Assembly: GCA_019671005.1 (NCBI GenBank)
Contig: CM033724.1
Location: forward strand, 20,685,786 to 20,749,785
Direction of reading: 5' to 3'
Source: Hibiscus mutabilis
Lineage: Eukaryota > Streptophyta > Magnoliopsida > Malvales > Malvaceae
Length of the DNA stretch: 64,000 nucleotides
Position 1 is the stretch's first letter. The number at the start of each line of letters is the position of its first letter. Positions 55,991 through 64,000 of this stretch are shown piece after piece. The translations under genes were made by a program, and so were the position numbers. The notes under the pieces are model-generated. The model saw only the letters and a program-made list of their open reading frames with translations, did not search any database and was not told the DNA's origin.

Positions 55991-58456
55991 AGGTTTTTTC
56001 GTTCTGCGTCAAGCCAAACTGTTGTAGGATTGGAAGTGATACCTCTAAAGTTGGGTAAAAAAACGGAAACGTGATTTTTAGAATGATGAATAGATAATGA
56101 ATATATAAAAAAAAAATAGATAATGAATAGTGTCAGGAGATTTGCGTGACGAACCTTATACCCAAATGTAAACGATCACGGTATCATCTGACATACTGAC
56201 CTTTATTTTATTTATATATATTCGTGGAACAGAGCAACACAACAGAACCACAAAAATCAAGCACTGAAATTGCATGGGAAATTGTGCAAAGATGAAGCAA
56301 AGAAAGGCATTCAAAACCAAACAACTTTTCTATCCCTCTCCAATATAATAATAATATAAATATGTGTGATGGATTTGAAGTTGAATACAGACGAATTAGT
56401 AATCAGCAGCAATACAGTCAGACTTTACAGTTTATATCTCGTGAATTGTGGTCATGCGGCAGAAACCCTTCTTGGCCGGTGCTAACTTCTACATTTCTTT
56501 TAAACAGATTATGATTCCTTGTTTGGAGTTTGAAATTTGGATTATATGATGTACCGTTTCATTTGTTGGATGTTGGCAAAATTATGCTGTGCTCTTTAAG
56601 CTCCAATTTTCCTAAAACTTTTAAGAATATATTACAATTTATAATAAAAAATCATTAGATGTTTTATTCTCAATTTAAAATTTTGGTAAAGTATATAAAT
56701 CATGGTAATGTAGATTTTGGAAAAAAAAATGTTTTTGGTATTTACATATTTTGATAAGTGTTGGAAATTTTAGATTAATAGCAAAATATTTTGGCATTAG
56801 GACCAACTGTTACTAGATATTGGTGAAAAATAATGGTTAACTTATAACTTTGAGGCATATTATTTATTGGTAAATTTAAATATTTAAATAATAAATATAA
56901 TGATTTATATTCTATTTCATGATATATTTGAAAGAATATATAATATGTTTAAAATGATTAAGAGGTGAATAAAAAGTTGATTGCTCAAAACAAGCTACAT
57001 ACAAATGTTGTTGAAGGAAATGGAGACTTAAAACACTTTCATCCCACGTTGAAAAAGGTGAGGTATGAAAAGTTGTTTATAAACTAGAATCAACTTGTTT
57101 AGTAAATGTTTAAATATCAGTGGGGTTGACGATATAACCCTACGTGACTTAACTAGTTGCAAAATTTAAAAAAAAATTATTTTATTTAAAAAATTAAAAA
57201 TTCTTTAAAAATCTCAAAAATTATTAAAAAACTTATAAAATATAAAATAAAAAAATATATATGTGAATATTCAAAGAGCTTAATTGATTCAATTTATTAG
57301 TTCAAGGGCATGATTGAGTGTAAAAAAATTTAGGGGCTCAATAGATTTTTTTCAAAAGTTCAAAGGCTTTTTTACACCCTTAAGCCTTTAATTTTTGGTA
57401 AGTAAGCATGTGTATCTAAGAAAAAAATTGTCAAGATTTAATGGTCAAAATTAGACAAAGAATTTAATTGATTCATATTTTTTCTTAATCTTTTGATAAC
57501 ACAAACACATTACAATAAAACTGCTCGAACTTAAGTTTCTTCAAATAAATATCATTTTTTCTACAATAATCACTCACTAGTTTTCGATTCTTTAATTCTT
57601 CCAATTGCTACCGTGTCAAATTTCCTCTCATCTTCCACTATAATAGGGTGCAACATTAGTAATTTGAGACATACAAACAATTTTCCAATTCTTTCTCTCA
57701 AAAAAACCATCCAACTCTGATAATGGAAGAAGACTCAGTGTAATTTATTTTGTTCACTAAAGTCTATTTACAGTGAATGTTTATTGTTATATTTCTAAAG
57801 ATAGATGTCTAACATTCTCTAGCACTAAAAATATAACGAATCTAGCTTAAGAAGATTGTTTATACAAGCCTCAATAAAATTTTATTTTCAATTCGGCTAC
57901 ATCCAAAAGTTTTGTGTAAAACTTTTTGTTATTTTCCCTCAGCTCTATTTATTTTTCGATTAATTTAATGGTCATATATATTTTTGCAATAAAGCATAAT
58001 TTTGATATGCTTAAATTCTATTAAAATTATTCTTCCTATTGTTAACCATCTTAAAACAAATTCTAGTTTTAATCCTAGTCAAACATATTATTGTTACTAA
58101 CATTGAAAGTAGAAAAAATTGGGTTTATCGGTTCCTATCAGTCCATTTATTCGTAGACCTTCTCTCATGGGTCCCCACCATCTTATAATTGAAAGGGTTG
58201 TGTCCGTAAGCATTGTTTTGATTGTTGTCTTGAAATTTTTCATGCGTTAAATTCATGATTAACAAATAATGATCAACATGATTAAGGTTAACTTTAATTG
58301 TTTTCTTTGATTTGGTATTTTCTTTTCGGATGATTAAAAAAATTCACGAGGTTAAATGAAATTTATTTAACCATGCGATGAACTTTTGTAGTAATCATGC
58401 TAATGTTTTTGTAAAGCTGGTTTAAAAAAAGGAAAATATGGATTTTGAAGGGGGAG
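55991..58456. other. AT-rich DNA with nothing assignable
   Basis: About 2.5 kb with A/T runs. I see no LTR, primer site, protein signature or ORF worth naming. The section 56220-56520 is less AT-rich and might be low-copy DNA, but no splice or coding pattern is convincing. A tRNA-like word pair near 58460-58530 is discussed under rejected items. Confidence 0.5.
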
Positions 58457-59243
58457 TGTAGGTTGTGGGTTCGAATGCCTTTTAAGCCGGTCACCTAACC
58501 ATCTGAGCTAATTAGCTCTTAGTGATGGATTTCCCAAAATTTTAATTTGAATGTTTTGGGCTGGGTTAACCAAATAATTAAAAATAGACAGAGACCCTTC
58601 AGCTTCCATTATTGGAATCAAAATACCCAAAAATTTTCCCCAGAAGCTCTCACATACCCCTTAACCGGCCACCGTCCGATCTACCCCACCACCACGACGT
58701 GGCCGCCACCGCCACCACTACCTTCTTCCTCGTCAATCCCCTATCAAAACCCCTCAACTCCCTCATCGTTTAGCCGCCCCGTTCACCGGTAATTTGGGTT
58801 CGAAGGTTCGACGAACCTAGGTTTAGACCGTTTGAATCTTTCGAGTTTTTCGGCCACCAGAACTGCTTGATCTAGAAATTATAGCCGTCATCATCCTCGA
58901 TGTGTCGAGACAAGCTGATCCCTAGCCGCCGATCAACCAACTGGCAACGTTTGGGCCCTCGTCAGAGTTCGTCGACTTTGGGTAAGTTAGGTAAGAAATG
59001 GCTCATTTTCGGCTTGTATTAAAAATGTTTTTGGGTTATTGGAGTACGGTAAAAGGTAGATCTAGCCGAAAAATGCAATTTGGTGCATTTTTGGGCCATG
59101 TAAGGTTGCGAGGGAGCTCCACGCGTTGGCCAGGGCGATTTTCGACCGCTGTGACCTGTTTACACCCAGTCCGGTCCAACCCGATTTGATTCGATTCGAA
59201 CTGGTTTAGCCCGAACCCGACCAGTCTGACCCAACCCGTTAAC

Positions 59244-59420
59244 CGAGTTAACTTATTGAGTCAACCCGGTCGAGTTAACTCAATGAGTCAACTCGCTTGA
59301 GTCAAACTGTTGGCTTCTAACGTCAACGTTATCTGTTGACGTCACCGTTGACCATTGACTGTTGACCGATGATGTTAGCATGACATCAACGTTAACTTTG
59401 ACTACTGACGTCGGCGTTGA
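59244..59420. promoter_or_regulatory. TTGAC (W-box-like) cluster in LTR E
   Basis: About ten TTGAC or GTCAA words in 160 bp, including TTGACC and TTGACT forms, preceded by a 27-bp tandem duplication (59244-59270 and 59271-59297). TTGAC is the core bound by plant WRKY factors. Function here is inferred. Confidence 0.5.
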
Positions 59421-60127
59421 CTTTAACCAAAAAGTTAAAATTTTTGAAAACTTATATTTTACGTTTTTTAACGTCATGAGTCCGTTTTTGAAGCTTGTTT
59501 TACGAAATTCTAACCCGAAGGCCTCTAATATTTACCTCAAATTCGGTCATGCATAAGTATTTTTAATTATTCGATTTAAGAGCAAAGATTTGGATTAAGA
59601 ATTTTGACATGAGATATTATTTGTTTAAGGTACTCAAGATACGTTCGATCGCTCGTCAACTCAGCCCGGCTCATCCCGACCTGCTCAACCGCGTGAGCCC
59701 ATTGTGACCTGTATGAATTCATAGCATAGTAATTTATTTCGATATAAATATAATTTCTATAGTAACCCTAATATTTTTCGATATAAGTTCTAGCACCGCA
59801 GCAGAGCATGATCCCGGTGCCTAGTAGATTCAGACCTTGGCTTTTGAGGTGTGTTCCTTGTGTGCTATACGACTGTTTAGCGTACTGATTTACATGTCAT
59901 AAATGTTTTTATCAAACTGATCATGTGCACATAATCGGCAAGCTTAAATTTGCATAAGCATAACATGTTTTCTGTAAGTAAGCATGCTAATACTGTATGT
60001 TCGAAGTATGCCCTAGTACCTGATATGATAAGTATGCTCTATGGTTACTATATATTATTGCCTACTGTGATACTGTTTAGACTGATTAGTTGGGGTGTTT
60101 GGGTTATAATATAAAGTGATAAGGGTT

Positions 60128-60325
60128 CAGCCTTGATCCGGCTGGTAATTTTGCCCGTATAAGGTTCTCATGCTTCGGCTAGGGTAATTTTGCCCATGAC
60201 TTGAGGTATTCCCTTATGATGGTACCATCGCCTAACAGCCAGGGTTAACGCCCGTACTCGGGTCCTCAGCTATGTCTAGTGTGACTCCGCCCGTATTCGG
60301 TTCTCATGCTTCGGCTGAGGTAATT
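60128..60325 (+). repeat. 136-bp tandem duplication with hairpins in LTR E
   Basis: A unit starting GCCCGTAT at 60153 recurs at 60289. It includes the stems CAGCC/GGCTG (60128-60144), CCCG-TACT-CGGG (60251-60262) and CCTCAGC/GCTGAGG (60264-60270 with 60314-60320), the last enclosing a smaller CCG/CGG stem and a GCTTCGGC word. Confidence 0.65.
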
Positions 60326-60939
60326 TCGCCTGTGACCTAAGGTATCCTCTTAAGATGGTACCCTTGCTCAATGGGCTTGGGTTAATGCATGTATGTGATA
60401 TTATTCTGGGGGACTGTATCCTAGAGTTTGGTTAGAGGATAGATAGGTTGCATGAAAACTATGGTTGCTCTTATAACCCGTTTTATAAAATATTTACTAT
60501 TATCTGAACTGTATGCATATAAACTGCTTTTACTTGCACTATTGGAACACACTGAGCCTCCAAGCTTATATTCCCAAATCTTTTCCCTTTCAGATTTTGG
60601 ATAGGCTTTTCAGACCTGGCACTTGGAGGATCGACACAGTTGATATACATCTGTCATTGTAATGTTTCTATCTTCTGGATTATCTTATCAGAGTGAAATG
60701 AGCCTATGTTTTGTTACTTTACATTTTATACTCGTTGATGTTGTCATATATGACTCGTGATGTATTTACATAATTTGACATAGTTTATTTTGGTTAAGTT
60801 AACTCGCTTATGTTTGAATCTATTATTTCTCGATCTTAATTTTAAATACTTAAATATATTCATAAAAAGATTTTTGGTAACAAATGTGATCTTCTAGATT
60901 TGGATTTACGAGTAGGCTGATCTAGGGGTTACATTTTGT

Positions 60940-60951
60940 TGGTATCGGAGC
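60940..60951 (+). other. Primer binding site of element E
   Basis: TGGTATCGGAGC, one base off the canonical Met-tRNA type site, lies six bases after the LTR. Confidence 0.8.
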
Positions 60952-61124
60952 TTTTGGTTTTATAAACCTCGGACTGTGAATGGGTTTCAAACGATATATT
61001 TTTGTAAAACATTTTGTAAATATGTTTATAAAGGCCATGTCACTGAGTTTTATATATTTATTTGGTGCGATTGTCCAGTACCAGTTCTGACCCTAAATGT
61101 TAACTTTTGTAGATATTCTCCGAT

Positions 61125-62400
61125 ATGTGTACCCGTAGAGGTCATCGACCTGCCCGCGGTCGAGGTCGAGCTGCTAGGCTCGCTAACCCAATAAATAAAC
61201 CGACGAGTGATCATTCAGTTTCGGTAGATGCTCCCGCCTCTAGTAGTTCTACTGCACTGATTGATCTACCACCTGCCACCAGTATCGATATAAAGACCCC
61301 GGTCAGAGGACCGATAACTTCTGGACCTACGCCTATGGCAGAAATTACTGATGAGACCCTGAGTAGACAGTTTCTCCAGTTGATTTAAGGTGCAGTGAGA
61401 GCGTCGGGCATTGTACCAAAAGTTTTTATCTCTCAAACTCTGATTGCTAACGGGGTTATGACCTTTTTTGGATCCTTTAGTGGGGCACCGACGGAGGCAG
61501 AGAGTTCACTTCATGATACCGAGAGACGTATGGACCAGTTGGATTTGTAGCCAGCCAGAAAATATCAGGGAGCTGTATCTATGTTGGATGGAAATGCCCA
61601 CACTTGGTGGGAATCAGTCGTGAGCAGTGTACCTTCTGAGCGGTTGACATGAGACTTATTTAAGGAGCGGTTTAGGAATCACTAGCGGTTCTTGAGAGAG
61701 ATGTTCCAGGACTTTAAAGACTTGGTGCAAGGTTCCATGACCATGGCTGAGTATGAGTTGCAGTTTCTAGATCTATTGAGATATGGAACTGGTTTAGTAT
61801 CTACCGAGAAAGACATATATAACAAGTTCTTAGATGGACTTCAGATTGTGATACGTGATCGTATTGCTACACATCATGATGATGTATTTGATGACTTAGT
61901 GAATCGGGTCAAGATTGCAGAAGAGATGGAGATTTTAGCAGCCAGACAAAGTGGCAGAGATCGAGAAAGAGACAAAGATCAGGGATGAGACCGAGATCGA
62001 TCTGGGAGACATTATGGTCAGAGTGAGCCTCGTGCACGCCTTAATAAGAGGGCTCGTAATACTGTTTATCAGAGATGTAGATCAAGTTTCAGGCCCGCGG
62101 CATCTCAAGATTCAGCTGTTAGTCGGTGTGGTTCATCAGGATTCTCTTATGTACCAGTATGTGAGTATTATGGTAAATTACATCAAGGAGAATGTAGGAA
62201 GCTGTCGGGTGCTTGCTTCTGATGTGGGTTTATTGAACATTTCCAGAAAGAGTGTCCGCACCCACCTTCTACAGATAGAGTATCGACTCAGACCCCTACT
62301 CATTTTTAGACTCCGGCCCATTCGCAAGCATCTATTCAGACACTTGTCATAGGTTGTTATCAGGGTAGAAGTTCAGGATCTGTTGCTAGATCTGATAGTA
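61125..62400 (+). pseudogene. Element E: gag with zinc knuckle
   Basis: Starts MCTRRGHRPARGRGR at 61125. A stop at 61386-61388 and later frame breaks divide it. Capsid stretches are readable (GNAHTWWESV near 61590, FKERFRNH near 61660, then 61692-61988 with MAEYELQFLDLLRYG). The RNA-binding region near 62160-62260 has a knuckle beginning CEYYGKLHQGEC (second Cys reads Tyr) and a second one whose first CxxC is broken by a stop. Close relative of the gag of element A. Confidence 0.85.
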
Positions 62401-62499
62401 GAGGCTGAGCACATCAGAGTGGATGACCAACCTTGTCTGAGGCTAGACAACCTACTTTAGTCTATGCCACCAAACGTCGTGATGATCGAGACGAGCCTG

Positions 62500-63000
62500 A
62501 TGTTATTGTAGGTACATTTACCATATTGTATGTTCTATATTTTGCATTGCTTGACAATGGCTCTACCCATTCCTATATATCAAAATCTGTGTCCTGAGAT
62601 CTTCAGATTTTAGTTAAGACCGCTGAGAATATAATTATTGTTATGAGTCCAGTGGGTCAGTCGGTAATCGTGAATAAAATCTTCAGAAGATGTCCCCTTA
62701 AAGTTCAAGAGGAAACTTTTCCAACCGACCTTATGGAGCTACCGTTAGAGGAGTTTGATCTGATTCTTGGTATGGATTGGTTATCTGAACATCGGGTTAA
62801 TCTGGATTGTGAGTCCAAGAGAGCAATTCTGAAGACTTCAGATGACCATACGGTTATTCTGGTTGGTGAGAGACGAGAGTATCGATCCAATGTGGTGTCT
62901 AACTTGACCGCTGACAGAATGACCTGGAAGGGTTACGAGACCTTTATTGCATGTATCTTTAATACGAAGGGTTCTTTATCGAAAATTGAGGAAATACCTA
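62500..63000 (+). pseudogene. Element E: aspartic protease
   Basis: The active-site turn near 62547 reads LLDNGSTHSY, so D-S-G has become D-N-G with the catalytic Asp still present. A stop falls at about 62596. The remainder is open (62643 onward) and contains EEFDLILGMDWLSEHRVNLD, the C-terminal protease signature. Confidence 0.8.
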
Positions 63001-64000
63001 TAGTAAAGGAGTTTCCTGATGTGTTTCCTGAGGAGTTACCTGGTTTGCCACCAGATAGAGACGTGGAGTTTGAAATTGAGACTTATTCGGGATTAGTGCC
63101 AGTTTCTATGAACCTCTACCGTATGGCTTCTAGGAGCTTAAGGAGTTGAAGATTCAGTTGTAAGAGCTCCTCGATCGAGTTCTCATTAGACCTAGCTCTT
63201 CACCCTAAGGAGCTCTAGTTTTGTTTGTTAAGAAGAAAGATGGTACACTTCGGTTATGCATTGATTATCGAAGTTAAACAAGTTGACCGTAAAGAATAAA
63301 TATCCATTGCCCAGGATTGATGACTTGTTCGATCAGTTTTGGGGAGCCTCTATTTTTTCAAAGATTGATCTTCTATCTGGGTATTATCAACTAAAGATAA
63401 AGGGGTCTGATGTTGTAAAGACAGCTATTCATACCAGATACGGGCATTACGAGTTCATAGTGATGCATTTTAGTTTACTAATGCTCCTGCAGCCTTTATA
63501 AATCTGATGAACCGTGTTTTTTGGCCATATTTGGATCATTTCATTGTGGTATTCATCGATGATATTCTGGTCTACTCTCAGACTGAGGCAGAGCATGCAG
63601 TGCATTTGAGGATTGTTCTGCAGACTCCCAGAGATAATCGGTTATATGCTAAATTGAGCAAGTGTGAATTCTGGCTCAATGAAGTGACTTTTCTTGGGCA
63701 TATAGTTTCGACTCGAGGTATTTAGGTTGATTCGAGTAAGATTGAGGCTATCGTGAGTTTGAAGTAGCCTAAGAATGTCTTTGAGATCCGCAGTTTCTTA
63801 GGCTTAGCCGGGTATTACAGATGCTTTGTAGAGGGTTTCTCTATCATTGTTGCCCCTCTGATGAAGCTGTTGAGGAAGAATGTACCCTTTATCTAGACTG
63901 ATGCACAACATGAGAGTTTTGAGATATTGAAAACAGCCTTGACACAAGCCCTAATTTTATCCCAACCCGAGTCAGGGAAGGATTTTGTAGTTTATAGTGA
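63001..64000 (+). pseudogene. Element E: reverse transcriptase and start of RNase H (cut by window end)
   Basis: The linker FPDVFPEELPGLPPD (about 63015) is followed by a frame change at about 63125-63150. RT stretches continue in pieces: FVKKKDGTLRLCIDY (63225), KYPLPRIDDLFDQF and FSKIDLLSGYYQL (63283-63501), then 63507-63725 with an intact F-I-D-D box near 63555-63566, and the FLGLAGYYRCFVEGFS linker (63800). It is the only gypsy RT here whose metal-binding box is intact. RNase H begins at the edge (VVYS). Confidence 0.85.

Larger units (their letters stand above)
58457..60933 (+). repeat. LTR E, 5' LTR of gypsy element E
   Basis: The end is firm: GGGGTTACA at 60933, followed by a primer site. 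The start is uncertain. A TGTA at 58457 fits the TACA end and gives about 2.48 kb, but a start nearer 58540 cannot be excluded. The first kilobase is GC-rich for this window, with Pro/Thr-type triplet runs (58680-58790), then the TTGAC cluster (59255-59425). Hairpins lie at 60128-60320. Its tail resembles the LTR of element A. Confidence 0.6.

Noticed and set aside
56220..56520. A possible host exon in less AT-rich DNA
   Set aside because: No open frame of useful length, no convincing splice sites and no recognisable protein.
58457..58530. A tRNA gene or SINE: GGTTCGAAT (B-box-like) near 58469 and TAGCTCAGATGGTTAG (A-box-like) on the minus strand near 58500-58520
   Set aside because: The two boxes point in opposite directions, so they cannot form one tRNA promoter, and no cloverleaf could be built. 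It could be a remnant of a tRNA-derived repeat, but the evidence is too thin.

Overview
This window is nuclear DNA of a flowering plant, most likely a eudicot, from a repeat-rich (heterochromatin-like) region. I find no intact host gene. Almost everything recognisable is decayed LTR retrotransposon: Ty3/gypsy chromovirus-like (Tekay/Del type) elements whose primer sites match initiator-Met tRNA, Ty3/gypsy Athila/Tat-like elements whose primer site matches tRNA-Asp, and Ty1/copia elements on the minus strand. There are also one LINE fragment, two hAT-like MITEs and a short plastid-derived rpl14 insert. Every pol gene seen carries stops, frameshifts or lost catalytic residues. The species cannot be fixed from the sequence alone.

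Layout. 1-17222: the 3' end and 3' LTR of one gypsy element (LTR-0). That LTR is split by a tandem LTR-INT-LTR-INT-LTR array of a related, internally deleted element (LTR-1 to LTR-3, each about 3.5 kb). 17223-19150: non-genic, with a hAT-like MITE. 19150-22015: a minus-strand copia element whose LTR holds the rpl14 fragment. 22016-25500: gypsy LTR B plus the start of gag. 25500-30192: two Athila/Tat-like 5' ends of one family, in opposite orientations, flanking the end of a gypsy LTR (G). 30193-31420: a minus-strand LINE piece. 31420-50118: gypsy element A, whose integrase is split by solo LTR D, which is itself split by the complete 9.5 kb element C (two LTRs, gag, pol). 50119-55990: a second minus-strand copia, broken up by an Athila/Tat-like remnant and a hAT-like MITE. 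55991-58456: AT-rich DNA with nothing assignable. 58457-64000: 5' LTR and gag-pol of gypsy element E, which runs off the right edge.

Most notable pattern. Several of the long gypsy LTRs carry arrays of short hairpins. In LTR-1 to LTR-3 the loop is nearly constant (TACG closed by C-G, the extra-stable cUNCGg tetraloop class in RNA) while the stem sequence differs from hairpin to hairpin but stays complementary. The same rule of constant loop and variable paired stem recurs with other loops in LTR B, LTR C, LTR-0 and more weakly LTR E. A TATA box about 350 bp into LTR-1 to LTR-3 puts the arrays inside the expected transcript, so a structured RNA leader is a reasonable hypothesis. A second shared feature is a scattered decamer, GTAYCGRTAC, in LTRs B, C, D and G.

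Limits. LTR ends are placed from TG/CA ends, primer sites and paired copies read by eye. Similarity statements are visual estimates. Clade names rest on protein motifs and primer sites, not on phylogeny.
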